Below, one piece after another: positions 19,349 to 28,405 of a DNA stretch of 64,000 nt (position 1 is the stretch's first letter; every line of letters starts with the position of its first letter). The notes beneath the pieces were generated by a model. That model did no database searches and was not told the DNA's origin. It was given only the letters and a program-made list of their open reading frames with translations. Origin of the DNA: Pseudomonas entomophila (lineage in GTDB: Bacteria > Pseudomonadota > Gammaproteobacteria > Pseudomonadales > Pseudomonadaceae); the NCBI RefSeq assembly GCF_018417595.1, contig NZ_CP070982.1:893501-957500 (forward strand). Reading direction: 5' to 3'. The translations under genes and the position numbers were made by a program.

Positions 19349-19366
19349 TGCGCAAGAAGTTGCGCA
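19349..19366. promoter_or_regulatory. Inverted repeat, copy 1 (possible activator/repressor site)
   Basis: TGCGCAA-GAAG-TTGCGCA: perfect 7-base arms and a 4-base centre. An identical copy lies 104 bases downstream. Its position about 190-210 bases ahead of a sigma-54-like element fits an enhancer-binding protein site. Confidence 0.5.
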
Positions 19367-19452
19367 CTTAAATGTGGATAAGTGTGTGGGTAGTTTGATG
19401 CAGGCCTTGGTACTCGTCATGTACAGACGACTGCGCAACTTTTTGCCACCAC

Positions 19453-19470
19453 TGCGCAAGAAGTTGCGCA
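19453..19470. promoter_or_regulatory. Inverted repeat, copy 2
   Basis: Identical to the repeat at 19349-19366. The half site TGCGCAACT at 19432-19440 lies just before it. Centre-to-centre spacing of 104 bases is close to ten helical turns. Confidence 0.5.
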
Positions 19471-19555
19471 ACTTTTGAATGGTTCAAGTTGAAAAGAACA
19501 CTCAAATGGATGTTCGTTATTTGTAACTATATGATTTTAATTGATAAATAAAAAC

Positions 19556-19571
19556 TGGCACGCCATTTGTA
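19556..19571 (+). promoter_or_regulatory. Sigma-54-like promoter of hcp
   Basis: TGGCAC-GCCAT-TTGTA compared with the consensus TGGCAC-N5-TTGCA: the -24 box is perfect, the spacing is right, and the -12 box has one mismatch. RpoN control of hcp/vgrG genes is known in other Pseudomonas. Predicted transcript start about 19582. Confidence 0.5.
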
Positions 19572-19577
19572 TTAACT

Positions 19578-19616
19578 AGTCGCCCCGAGGTGGCAAATTC
19601 CTGCCACCCGGCGACT
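19578..19616 (+). promoter_or_regulatory. Two-part stem-loop in the hcp leader
   Basis: Outer stem AGTCGCC/GGCGACT and inner stem GGTGGCA/TGCCACC around the loop AATTCC, followed by ATTTTCC, then the RBS AAGGAG and hcp ATG. It could be a 5' mRNA-stabilising hairpin or an attenuator. Confidence 0.5.
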
Positions 19617-19641
19617 ATTTTCCAAGCAAGGAGAGCGACAC

Positions 19642-20160
19642 ATGGCAACTCCCGCCTACATGGCCGTCACCGGCGAAAAACAAGGTCTGATCACCGCTGG
19701 CGCCTTCACCGCCGACTCGGTGGGCAACACCTACCAGGAAGGCCACGAAGACCAGGTCATGGTCCAGGGCTTCGAGCACGAAGTGATCATCCCGCGTGAC
19801 CCGCAGTCCGGCCAGCCGACCGGCCAGCGCGTGCACAAGCCGGTGAAGATCACCAAGGTCTTCGACAAGGCCTCGCCGCTGCTGCTGGCCGCCCTGACCT
19901 CGGGCGAGCGCATGACCAAGGTCGAGATCAAGTGGTACCGCACCTCGGCCCAGGGCACTCAAGAGCACTACTACACCACCGTCCTGGAAGACGCGATCAT
20001 CGTCGACATCAAGGACTACATGCACAACTGCCAGGACCCGGCCAACGCCCACTTCACCCACCTGGAAGACGTGTACTTCACCTACCGCAAGATCACCTGG
20101 ACCCACGAAGTGTCCGGTACTTCCGGTTCCGACGACTGGCGCGCGCCGGTCGCGGGCTAA
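19642..20160 (+). CDS. hcp: Type VI secretion tube protein Hcp
   Basis: 172 residues, Hcp family. It forms the hexameric rings that stack into the T6SS inner tube and can carry effectors. Typical segments are MATPAYMAVTGEKQGLITAG, HKPVKITKVFDKASPLLLAAL and YFTYRKITWTHEVSGTSGSDDW. The RBS AAGGAG is well placed. No other tss gene is nearby, so this is an orphan hcp in front of its vgrG-rhs partners. The leader has a sigma-54-like promoter. A REP pair separates it from vgrG, which may give hcp a higher transcript level. Confidence 0.95.
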   Translation: MATPAYMAVTGEKQGLITAGAFTADSVGNTYQEGHEDQVMVQGFEHEVIIPRDPQSGQPTGQRVHKPVKITKVFDKASPLLLAALTSGERMTKVEIKWYRTSAQGTQEHYYTTVLEDAIIVDIKDYMHNCQDPANAHFTHLEDVYFTYRKITWTHEVSGTSGSDDWRAPVAG

Positions 20161-20207
20161 GGCTCGGGGTCTCTGGGTGATCGACGCTAGCGTTGCATCG
20201 CCCATGA

Positions 20208-20335
20208 GATCGAGCGCCGCCCGCGCGGCGCATCGCGGATGAATCCGCTCCTACAGCGGTTGGTTGCCCGACACGGCACTGCCTGCCTGTAGGAGCGGAT
20301 TTATCCGCGATGCGCCGCGTGAGCGGCGCTCGATC
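20208..20335. repeat. Long REP pair between hcp and vgrG
   Basis: Two extended REP units: GATCGAGCGCCGC plus GCATCGCGGATGAATCCGCT, then AGCGGATTTATCCGCGATGC plus GCGGCGCTCGATC. They can fold into one large cruciform. The outer GATCGAGCGCCGC part recurs at 30746-30775. Confidence 0.85.
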
Positions 20336-20372
20336 CCGAGGACGTTCCACCACCCAGTAAAGAGGAACAAGG

Positions 20373-23300
20373 ATGTTTGCCGCCGCCGACCAGACCCATT
20401 TCAGCTTGCACATCGACGGCCTGGAGCACGACTTCCAGGTACTCGCCTTCGACGGCAGCGAAGCCATCAGCCAGGTGTACGCCATCGACCTGGAACTGGT
20501 CAGCGAGCACCCCTCGCGGGACCTGGAAAGCCTGCTGCACAAGCCCGCGTTCCTCCAGCTCGGTGACGACGGCCGCGGCCTGCACGGCCTGATCTATCGC
20601 GCCGCGCAAGGCGAGGCGGGCAAGCGCCTGACCCGTTACCAGGTCACCCTGCGCCCGCAACTGGCCTACCTGGCCCACCGCATCAACCAACGCATGTTCC
20701 AGCAGCTGAGCGTGCCGAAGATCATCGCCCAGGTACTGGAAGAGCACGGCATCCTCGCCAATGCCTACCAGTTCCAGCTGGGCGCCGTGTACCCGGAGCG
20801 TGAGTACTGCGTGCAGTACGACGAGTCCAACCTGCAGTTCGTCCAGCGCCTGTGCGAAGAAGAGGGCATCCACTACCACTTCCGTCACAGCGCCGAGGGC
20901 CACCAACTGGTGTTCGGCGACGACCAGACGGTGTTCCGCAAGCTGGCCCCGGTGGCCTACCAGCAGGACGCCGGGCTGGTGGCCGACACGCCGATGATCA
21001 AGCGCTTCGGCCTGCGCGTGGAAACCCGCACCAGCAGCGTCACCCGCCGCGACTACGACTTCAAGAAACCGCTGATCCAGCTCGAAGGCGAGTCAGTCAG
21101 CCACGCCGAGCCGGAGCTCGAAGACTACGACTACCCCGGGCGCTTCCTCGACCGCGCCCGCGGCAAGCACCTGGCCACCCGCGCCCTGGAGCGCCACCGC
21201 AGCGACTTCCGCCTGGCCGAAGGGCGCAGCGACCAGCCGTTGCTGGCCAGCGGGCACTTCCTGACCCTGAGCGCGCACCCCAACGCCGCCTGGAACGACC
21301 TCTGGCTGCTCACCGAGGTGCACCACCAGGGCCGCCAGCCCCAGGTGCTGGAAGAAGCCATCACCAGCGACGTCGACGCCAAGTACGACGGCTTCCAGCA
21401 GGGCTACCGCAATTTCTTCAGCGCCACCCCGTGGGACGCCACCTACCGCCCGCCGCTCGAACACCCCAAGCCGCGCATCCTCGGCACCCAGCGCGCGGTG
21501 GTCAGCGGCCCGGCCGGCGAGGAGATCTACTGCGACGAATACGGCCGTATCAAGGTGCAGTTCTTCTGGGACCGCGAAGGCCGCTCGGACGACAAGTCCA
21601 GCGTGTGGATGCGCGTGGCCTCCGGCTGGGCCGGGCAGGGCATCGCCAGCCTGCAGCTGCCCCGGGTCGGTATGGAAGTGCTGGTCAGCTTCCTCGAAGG
21701 CGACCCCGACCAGCCCCTGGTGACCGGCTGCCTGTACCACGGCGTGAACATGCCGCACTACAAGCTGCCCGACCTGAAAACCCTCGCTACGATCAAGAGC
21801 AAGGAATACAAGGGCAGCCGCAACAACGAACTGCGCATCGACGACACCACCAGCGAAATCAGCATCGCCCTGCGCAGCGACCACGGCGCCAGTGCGCTGA
21901 ACCTCGGCTACCTGACGCACCCACGCCCGAGCGGCGGCGCCCCCCGTGGCGAAGGCTTCGAGCTGCGCACCGATCGCCACGGCGCCGTGCGCGCAGCCGG
22001 TGGCCTGCTGATCACCACCGAACCCCGCGCCAACGAAGCCAAGCACCACAAGGACCTGCCCGAAACCGCCGAACGCCTGGCCACCGCCAGCGAGCAGCAG
22101 GACAGCCTGGCGGAACTGGCCAAGCAGATGCAGGCCCAGGAGCCCGGCGACCAGGACGCCGTGGCCAAGCGCCTGCACGAACAGCACCAGGGCATCCTCG
22201 GCAGCGGCCCGGTCAACCAGAGCGCCAACGAGTTCCCCGAATTCGCCCAGCCGCACCTGGTGCTGTCGAGCCCGGCCGGCATCGCCCTGACCACCCCCGG
22301 CCCCAACCACATCACCACCGGCGAGCACCTGGCGCTGAGCAGCACCGGCCACACCAGCATGTCCGTCGGCAAGCGCCTGCTGGCCAGCGCCAGCCAGGGC
22401 ATGCGCCTGTTCGTGCAGAGCCTGGGCTGGAAACTGGTGTCGGCCTCCGGCGACATCGACATCCGCGCCCTGAAGGACAACATCAACCTGCTGGCCAAGC
22501 TGGACATCACCGCCAACGCCGACCGCATCGTGCTCACCGCCAAGACCGAGCTGGTGATCCAGGGCGGCGGCAGCGCCACCACCTACAACGCCGGTGGCAT
22601 CACCCACGTCACCAGCGCCAACTACACCGCCCACGCCGCGCAGTTCGCCCATATCGGCGCCGCCAGCAAGGCCGGCACCTTCCCCGAACCGCCGAAACCC
22701 GGCAAGGGCGACCTGGAGCTGCTGTACCAGTACGCCAACAGCAAGGGCGTGAAGACCGGCGACTACGACGTGATCGACGCCCTGGGCAAGTCGATCAAGG
22801 GCAAGCTCGACGGCAACGGTTTCAACCAGGCCAGCGGCGCCGCCGCCGGCCCGCTGTGGGTCGACTTCGGCCTGGACCCGGCCGACACCTGGGCCGAGGG
22901 CAGCCACTTCGGTGCTGGCGACTGGCCACCGAAGGCCAGCTTCGCCGACATCGCCCCCGGCCAGCAGGCCGTGGTCGGCGAGGTACTCAGCGGCGGCAAG
23001 GGCGCAGAGGGGGTGCTGGGCAAGGGCCTGGCACTGGCACAGCAAGGCATGGACAAGGGCAAGGGACTGATGCAGAACGCGATGGCACAAGGAAAATCGA
23101 TGGCCCAGGGCCTGATGGGCCCCGGCGGCAACGGCCTGCTGGAACAGGGCAAGGCCCTGGCCGGCACGGGCCTGCAACTGGCGAAAAGCGGCCAGGCCGC
23201 GCTGCAGAAGGCGCAACAGGTCAAGGCCGCCGTCGGTGGCGACACCGGCGCCATGGCCCAGCTGGCCAGCAACGTGGTGCCCGGTGCGGCGCCCACGCTC

Positions 23301-23393
23301 AAGGCCGCCAGCGCGCTCAAGCAACTGCCGAGCCTGCCCAAGCTCAGCGCCCCGGTGAACCCGGCCAAGCTGAACCATGAGGTGCTGGCATGA
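20373..23393 (+). CDS. vgrG: Type VI secretion spike protein VgrG with long C-terminal tail
   Basis: 1006 residues. The gp27-like base occupies about 1-340 (YCVQYDESNLQFVQRLCEEE). The gp5-like OB fold follows (EEIYCDEYGRIKVQFFWDRE, RVGMEVLVSFLEGDPDQPL). The beta-helix and DUF2345 domain cover about 480-770. The last 230 residues are unusual: a short segment ending about GQQAVVGEV, then a Gly/Ala/Lys/Gln-rich tail with repeated motifs (QQGMDKGKGLMQNAMAQGK, LLEQGKALAGTGLQLAKSG). No metallopeptidase or other enzyme motif is seen there. The tail probably holds the Rhs protein encoded by the next gene, whose ATG overlaps the vgrG stop (ATGA, 23390-23393). A decayed second vgrG piece lies at about 29080-29340. 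Confidence 0.95.
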   Translation: MFAAADQTHFSLHIDGLEHDFQVLAFDGSEAISQVYAIDLELVSEHPSRDLESLLHKPAFLQLGDDGRGLHGLIYRAAQGEAGKRLTRYQVTLRPQLAYLAHRINQRMFQQLSVPKIIAQVLEEHGILANAYQFQLGAVYPEREYCVQYDESNLQFVQRLCEEEGIHYHFRHSAEGHQLVFGDDQTVFRKLAPVAYQQDAGLVADTPMIKRFGLRVETRTSSVTRRDYDFKKPLIQLEGESVSHAEPELEDYDYPGRFLDRARGKHLATRALERHRSDFRLAEGRSDQPLLASGHFLTLSAHPNAAWNDLWLLTEVHHQGRQPQVLEEAITSDVDAKYDGFQQGYRNFFSATPWDATYRPPLEHPKPRILGTQRAVVSGPAGEEIYCDEYGRIKVQFFWDREGRSDDKSSVWMRVASGWAGQGIASLQLPRVGMEVLVSFLEGDPDQPLVTGCLYHGVNMPHYKLPDLKTLATIKSKEYKGSRNNELRIDDTTSEISIALRSDHGASALNLGYLTHPRPSGGAPRGEGFELRTDRHGAVRAAGGLLITTEPRANEAKHHKDLPETAERLATASEQQDSLAELAKQMQAQEPGDQDAVAKRLHEQHQGILGSGPVNQSANEFPEFAQPHLVLSSPAGIALTTPGPNHITTGEHLALSSTGHTSMSVGKRLLASASQGMRLFVQSLGWKLVSASGDIDIRALKDNINLLAKLDITANADRIVLTAKTELVIQGGGSATTYNAGGITHVTSANYTAHAAQFAHIGAASKAGTFPEPPKPGKGDLELLYQYANSKGVKTGDYDVIDALGKSIKGKLDGNGFNQASGAAAGPLWVDFGLDPADTWAEGSHFGAGDWPPKASFADIAPGQQAVVGEVLSGGKGAEGVLGKGLALAQQGMDKGKGLMQNAMAQGKSMAQGLMGPGGNGLLEQGKALAGTGLQLAKSGQAALQKAQQVKAAVGGDTGAMAQLASNVVPGAAPTLKAASALKQLPSLPKLSAPVNPAKLNHEVLA

Positions 23394-26300
23394 CCGACGC
23401 CAAGAAACGCGAAGCCCAGGTCGCCGTTGCTCCGCTGAACACCATCGACGCCAAGGACGTCGGCCGTGGCGCCGCCGCCTTCGACGCCTGGCTGCAATCG
23501 GTCAGCGGCGGCTACGTCACCCTCGAACGGATCAAGACCGTGGCCGGCGCGCTGCCGGTGGTGGGCAACATCATGGCCCTGGTCGACGCCCTGGGCGACG
23601 TGGTCACCCTGGTCAAGAGCAAGAACCGCCAACTGCTCGACTGGGTGAGCCTGGGCATCAACCTGATCGGCGTGCTGCCAGCGCCGCCAACCATGGCCGC
23701 GGCACGCATGAGCCTGCGCCCGACCCTGTTCCTGGTGCGCCAGGAGCTGCGCAACAGCGCCAAGATGCTGCTGGGCGATTCGCTGATCCAGGTGCTGATC
23801 GGTCACCTCAACGCGACCATCGCCGGGACCATCGACGATTTCGTGGCCAAGGCCCAACCGAAGATCGCCAGCATCCTGGCCGACGCTGGCGCGCTGGGCA
23901 CCAAGATGACCAGCGAGATCGCCACCGGGCTGGAGAAAGTCACCCTCGGGCAACTGGACGCCAAGGGTGACCGCGACAAGGCGGGCAAGCAGATGTCCGC
24001 CGCCGCCGACAAGCTGATGAACGACCCCAAGGCGGCCTTCAGCAACTTCTTCGGTGCCGTGCACAGCGCTTACAAGGCCGCTGGCAAGGGGTTGGCCAAC
24101 AGCGCGACGAGCAAGCTGCTGCCGGACGAGATCAAGAGCAAGGTGCTGGCCAACACCGGGCAACTGCGCGCCTTGGGGCCGGAGATGGCCCGGCAGTTGA
24201 ACAAGCTGGCGGACCCGGCGACGCAGATGAGCATCGGCTGGATGCTGACGGTGCTGGGCGGGGCGGTGAAGGGCTTCCGTAAGCGCAACAAGAACGGGCA
24301 GCCGGGGGTGAGCAAGCCGGGGACGACCACACAAGTGGAGCGGGAGAAGGGCAAAGGCGAGTTGGCGGTCAGTGGTTCGCAGGCCAATGCCACCCAGACG
24401 CCGAGCCCGATCGAACCCAGTTGCCCGATCCCGAGGCCGACACCGAAGTCCACGACGGGGCGCAGCATCAGCTTTGCCCTGGGCTCGGAATTCATCATTC
24501 ACACGGATTTCAGCCTGCCCGGTGCATTTCCAATTGATTGGCAACGGATCTACCACTCGCGCTTGGCCCAGTACGACAAGGGCTGTCTAGGCGCGCGTTG
24601 GATCACCGAATTCACCACGCGTATCGATGTGGTCGACAAGGGTTTGTTGTTTCATGACTTCGATGGTCGCAGCCATGAATTTGAACTGCCCAAGGTCGGC
24701 AAATCGTTGTTCAACGCCATCGAGGACTTGCTGCTGGTACGCAGCAGCGACGATGAGCTGGTGATCTGCCGTGGCTTCGTGCGCAAGGAGTATTACCTGC
24801 GCGTGGGCGACCGTTACTACCTGCGCAAGATCCTGCTGCAGAACGACGCGGGCTGCATGCTGCACTACGAGCATCACCACGAAGGGCGTCCGGTGCTGTC
24901 GGACATCATCACCTTCCAGGGCGATGTGAAGGACGTCCTGCGCCACCTGGGCACGCTAATCGATGAACAGGGCCATATCACCGGCCTGTGGGAAATGCGC
25001 GATGGCCAGCCACTGCGTCAGTTGTGCGCCTACCACTACGATGATCAGGGGGATCTGGTCGCCGCCCAGGATGAACAGGGTGCCGCCTGGCACTACCAGT
25101 ACCAGAATCACTTGGTCACCCGTTACACCGACCGCACCGGCCGAGGTATGAACCTGCAGTGGGACGGCAGCGCTTTCGACGCCAAGGCCACTCGTGAATG
25201 GGCCGACGACGGCAGTTACGACACGCGCCTGGAATGGGACGAGAACATTCGGCTGACCTACGTCACCGACGCCCACGGCCAGGAGACCTGGTACTACTAC
25301 GACATCCTTGGCCACCTGTACCGTGTGCGCTATCCGGATGAAAGCTCGGAGTGGATTTTCAGGGATGAGCGCAAGAACGTGGTACGCCACGTTCATACCG
25401 ATGGCACTGAAGACCGCTACGACTATGACGAACAAGGCAGTGTCATTCGCCATATCCGCGCCGATCACAGCCAGGTCCATATTGCTTATGACGACCGTCG
25501 TCATCCGATCAAGATCCGCGACGCCGAAGGCGGCTTGTGGCTGCGGGACTACGACCAGAAGGGCAACCTCGTCGAGACCGTCGACCCATTGGGCAACAAG
25601 ACTGAGTTCGCCTATACGCCCTCCGGTCTGGTCAAGGCGATCAAGGACGCCAACGGCAACGAGAAGAAGCTGGCGTACAACGCGGCGGATCAGTTGGTCG
25701 AATTCACTGACTGCTCGGGCAAGACCAGCCAGTGGGCGTACGACGACTTCGGTCAATTGGTGTTGTTCACCGATGCAGTCGGCAGCACGACCACCTATGA
25801 GTACAAGGCTGGTCAACTGACGAAAGTCACCCACCCGGACAACTCCGAAGAGCGCTTCGAGCGCGATGCTGAAGGTCGTCTGCTGGCTCACGTCGATGCA
25901 CTAGACCGTTGCACTACTTGGGCCTACAACGCCGTGGGCCTGCTGGCCGAGCGGGTGGATGCCAACGAGCACACTCTACGTTATCGCTGGGACAAGCTGG
26001 GCCGCCTGATCGGCCTGGAAAACGAGAACGAGAGCAAGGCCAACTTCCTTTACGACCCGGTCGGGCGCTTGCTGCAAGAGCAAGGCTTCGATGGCTTGGT
26101 GACGCGTTACCAGTACGATCCTGAAACGGGCCGGCTGGCCAGCACCCAGGTCGGTCAGCGCCGTATCGACATCACCTTCGATCCGGTGGGCCGGCTCGCT
26201 TCTCGCGTGGCCAGCCTGGGGGACCAGCGCCAGGAAGAATCCTTCGCCTACGACGGCAACGGCAACCTGATCCAGGCGACCAACGCGGCCAGCAAGCTGC

Positions 26301-28072
26301 AATGGTTCCATGACGAGGCGGGCAACCTGACCCGCGAGCACCAGTACTACCTCGGCACCGAGGTGCCGATGGTCGCGGTGTGGCAGCATGAATACGACGC
26401 GCTGAACCTGCGCACGGCGACCATTCGCCCGGATGGCCACAAAGTCAGCACGCTCACCTACGGCAGCGGTCACGTGCTGGGCATAACCCTCGACCAGCAT
26501 GAGTTGCTGGCTTACGAGCGCGATGACCTGCACCGTGAAGTGGTGCGGCATCAGGGCAACCAGTTGATGCAAACCCAGGCGTGGGATCCGGCGGGGCGGC
26601 TTCAGGAGCAACTGTTGGGCAGCCACGATGGCCAGTCGACCCTGCTCAAACGCCAGTATCAATACGATGCCGTCGGCCAGCTGACCGATATCCACGACAC
26701 CCGCCGTGGCCACCTGGCCTATCAGTACGATCCCGTTGGCCGCTTGCTGCAAGCCACCAGCCGCCTTGGCGTGGAGACCTTTGCTTTCGACCCGGCCGGC
26801 AACCTGCTGGACGACAAGACCCAGGAACTCAATCGTCCGCTGGAAAGCGATCCGCGGCGTAACAAGCTGATGGACAACCTGCTGCGTGAATACGCCGGGA
26901 CCCACTGCCAATACGACGAACGCGGCAACCTGATCCATCGCCTGCACAATGGCGAGCAGGCTCGCCTGAGCTGGGACCTGTTCGACCGCCTGACGTGTTT
27001 TGACGATGACAAGCTCACGGTGGTGTACAGCTACGATGCCTTGGGCCGCCGTCTGCACAAGCACTCCACCGCGCACCATCAGGATGATCCGCGGGCCGGC
27101 AGTGGCTGGAACCAGATGCAGCGGGCCAAGCGCCAGCGTGAACTGGGTTGCGGTTACACCTTGTATGGTTGGGATGGCGACAACCTGGCCTGGGAAAGCT
27201 CGCCGCCGCAGGACGAAGGTGAAACCGGGCGCACCGTGCATTACCTGTACGAGCCGGGCAGTTTCGTGCCTGTTGCCCAGGCTATACGCAAGAACCCGAT
27301 CCGCTTGCTACGCCAGCCGGACTGGAGCGACCGGGAGTACGATTTCGATCAGGACCCGCTGTGGCAGCACGAGGTCAAACCGCAGCCAATCGACGCAATT
27401 GCCTGGTACCAGTGCGACCACCTCGGTACGCCGATGGAACTCACCGACCACCACGGTGACGTGGCGTGGACGGCGCAGTACAAGGCATGGGGTGAGGTCA
27501 AGGAGGCCCGCTCGGAATGGGCGAAGCAGAATGGCCTGAACAACCCTATCCGCTTCCAGGGGCAGTACCACGACCATGAGACCGGGCTGCATTACAACCG
27601 CTATCGGTACTATGATCCTAGGGCTGGGCGCTTTATCAGTCAGGATCCAATAAGCTACCTGGGTGGGGTCAACCTCTATCAGTATGTGCCGAGCCCGATT
27701 GATTGGGTGGATCCGTGGGGGCTGAAGCGGATCAAGAATGCGGTTGAAGGAGATCGTCGTCACCAGGAATTTAATGCTGAGATTAAAACGAAGCATCCGA
27801 ATGCGACGATACAAAGTGAGTGTTACCTGCGAGATGCAAGCGGGAAGTCAGTCAAAGACCCTCGTACTGGAGAACGCCGTCGGGTAGACACGGCTGTGAT
27901 TGAGAACGGACAGGCGAAAACCTACGAGGTTACGAGTATGACGGCTGATAAAACGGACCAAATTCTCAAAGAACGTCGAATATTAGCGACGGGTGGTACA
28001 TTTGTTAAAGATCGCTCTACTGGGAAGCTAGTACCTGTGGTGGGCGTTTCAGAGGTGGTTAGGAGAGATTGA
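23390..28072 (+). CDS. Rhs-family T6SS effector with variable C-terminal toxin
   Basis: 1560 residues. N-terminal region (1-355): a polar start, two hydrophobic segments (about 50-75 TVAGALPVVGNIMALVDALG; about 84-106 DWVSLGINLIGVLP), then a helical stretch. No PAAR motif is seen. The Rhs shell (about 357-1440) is built from many YD-type repeats (for example YDELGRL-like WDKLGRLIGL, YDPVGRLLQ) and ends with GRFISQDPI, VNLYQYVPSPIDWV and the DPWGL motif at 1441-1445, where Rhs proteins cut themselves. The toxin is residues 1446-1560. Translation is coupled to vgrG (4-base overlap), so VgrG is its delivery partner. Base use becomes AT-rich right after the DPWGL codons, a sign of tip exchange. 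Confidence 0.93.
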   Translation: MTDAKKREAQVAVAPLNTIDAKDVGRGAAAFDAWLQSVSGGYVTLERIKTVAGALPVVGNIMALVDALGDVVTLVKSKNRQLLDWVSLGINLIGVLPAPPTMAAARMSLRPTLFLVRQELRNSAKMLLGDSLIQVLIGHLNATIAGTIDDFVAKAQPKIASILADAGALGTKMTSEIATGLEKVTLGQLDAKGDRDKAGKQMSAAADKLMNDPKAAFSNFFGAVHSAYKAAGKGLANSATSKLLPDEIKSKVLANTGQLRALGPEMARQLNKLADPATQMSIGWMLTVLGGAVKGFRKRNKNGQPGVSKPGTTTQVEREKGKGELAVSGSQANATQTPSPIEPSCPIPRPTPKSTTGRSISFALGSEFIIHTDFSLPGAFPIDWQRIYHSRLAQYDKGCLGARWITEFTTRIDVVDKGLLFHDFDGRSHEFELPKVGKSLFNAIEDLLLVRSSDDELVICRGFVRKEYYLRVGDRYYLRKILLQNDAGCMLHYEHHHEGRPVLSDIITFQGDVKDVLRHLGTLIDEQGHITGLWEMRDGQPLRQLCAYHYDDQGDLVAAQDEQGAAWHYQYQNHLVTRYTDRTGRGMNLQWDGSAFDAKATREWADDGSYDTRLEWDENIRLTYVTDAHGQETWYYYDILGHLYRVRYPDESSEWIFRDERKNVVRHVHTDGTEDRYDYDEQGSVIRHIRADHSQVHIAYDDRRHPIKIRDAEGGLWLRDYDQKGNLVETVDPLGNKTEFAYTPSGLVKAIKDANGNEKKLAYNAADQLVEFTDCSGKTSQWAYDDFGQLVLFTDAVGSTTTYEYKAGQLTKVTHPDNSEERFERDAEGRLLAHVDALDRCTTWAYNAVGLLAERVDANEHTLRYRWDKLGRLIGLENENESKANFLYDPVGRLLQEQGFDGLVTRYQYDPETGRLASTQVGQRRIDITFDPVGRLASRVASLGDQRQEESFAYDGNGNLIQATNAASKLQWFHDEAGNLTREHQYYLGTEVPMVAVWQHEYDALNLRTATIRPDGHKVSTLTYGSGHVLGITLDQHELLAYERDDLHREVVRHQGNQLMQTQAWDPAGRLQEQLLGSHDGQSTLLKRQYQYDAVGQLTDIHDTRRGHLAYQYDPVGRLLQATSRLGVETFAFDPAGNLLDDKTQELNRPLESDPRRNKLMDNLLREYAGTHCQYDERGNLIHRLHNGEQARLSWDLFDRLTCFDDDKLTVVYSYDALGRRLHKHSTAHHQDDPRAGSGWNQMQRAKRQRELGCGYTLYGWDGDNLAWESSPPQDEGETGRTVHYLYEPGSFVPVAQAIRKNPIRLLRQPDWSDREYDFDQDPLWQHEVKPQPIDAIAWYQCDHLGTPMELTDHHGDVAWTAQYKAWGEVKEARSEWAKQNGLNNPIRFQGQYHDHETGLHYNRYRYYDPRAGRFISQDPISYLGGVNLYQYVPSPIDWVDPWGLKRIKNAVEGDRRHQEFNAEIKTKHPNATIQSECYLRDASGKSVKDPRTGERRRVDTAVIENGQAKTYEVTSMTADKTDQILKERRILATGGTFVKDRSTGKLVPVVGVSEVVRRD
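27725..28069 (+). other. Rhs C-terminal toxin domain, nuclease-like (residues 1446-1560)
   Basis: 115 residues after the DPWGL cut site. Visible pattern: Glu1453, RRRVDTAVI (Asp1500), TYEVTSMTADKTDQ (Glu1513, Lys1521), KERRI and GGTFVKDRSTG. The spacing D-(12)-ExT-(6)-K, followed by Gln and basic residues, looks like a PD-(D/E)xK-type nuclease core with the Lys displaced. This is fold inference from pattern, not a database match. DNase is more likely than RNase, but neither is shown. Confidence 0.5.
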
Positions 28073-28405
28073 ATGAGCGACTATCCGGTATGGGATATAG
28101 ATGGTGTGCTTGAAGCATATATTGACATTCCAGAGTGGCATGCAAGTATTGGTAGAGCCCTTGAAAATCTATTTCTGTTCATGGAGAGTAATGGTCTGTT
28201 GACTTGTCGAGTAAGTGATGAAAATGGAAGAATAGTAAAGCGTGTGATTATGAGTAGCGAAATTACTGCGGAGGGCGATCTGCTATCAAGTGGCCGTAAT
28301 AATGCAGTCGATAAGTGGTTGCGCTCAAAGGCAAGATTCAAAGACCCAGATGACTTAAGGTCTCTTGAGAAGGCCTTGGCGGATGTTCGCACTAAGAAGT
28401 ACTAG
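28073..28405 (+). CDS. Putative immunity protein for the Rhs toxin
   Basis: 110 residues, acidic, no signal peptide or membrane segment, so cytoplasmic, as needed against a nuclease. The ATG follows the rhs TGA directly (TGAATG) with TTAGGAGA as ribosome binding site, so it is co-translated with the toxin tip. Base composition is AT-rich like the toxin-coding segment and unlike the Rhs shell. I do not recognise a family. The immunity role is inferred from position, size and charge. Confidence 0.7.
   Translation: MSDYPVWDIDGVLEAYIDIPEWHASIGRALENLFLFMESNGLLTCRVSDENGRIVKRVIMSSEITAEGDLLSSGRNNAVDKWLRSKARFKDPDDLRSLEKALADVRTKKY

Larger units (their letters stand above)
19145..19641. other. 497-base AT-rich control region between the TPR gene and hcp
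   Basis: No gene is seen. The sequence is clearly richer in A+T than its surroundings. It contains two copies of an 18-bp inverted repeat, a half copy at 19432-19440, a small TTGAC/GTCAA repeat at 19332-19347, a sigma-54-like promoter and a leader hairpin, all upstream of hcp. The promoter of the TPR gene must also lie here but is not obvious. Confidence 0.7.

Noticed and set aside
19349..19470. Repeated TGCGCAAGAAGTTGCGCA considered as a small CRISPR-like or phage attachment repeat
   Set aside because: Only two copies with a 86-base non-uniform spacer and no cas or integrase genes; a regulatory site fits better.
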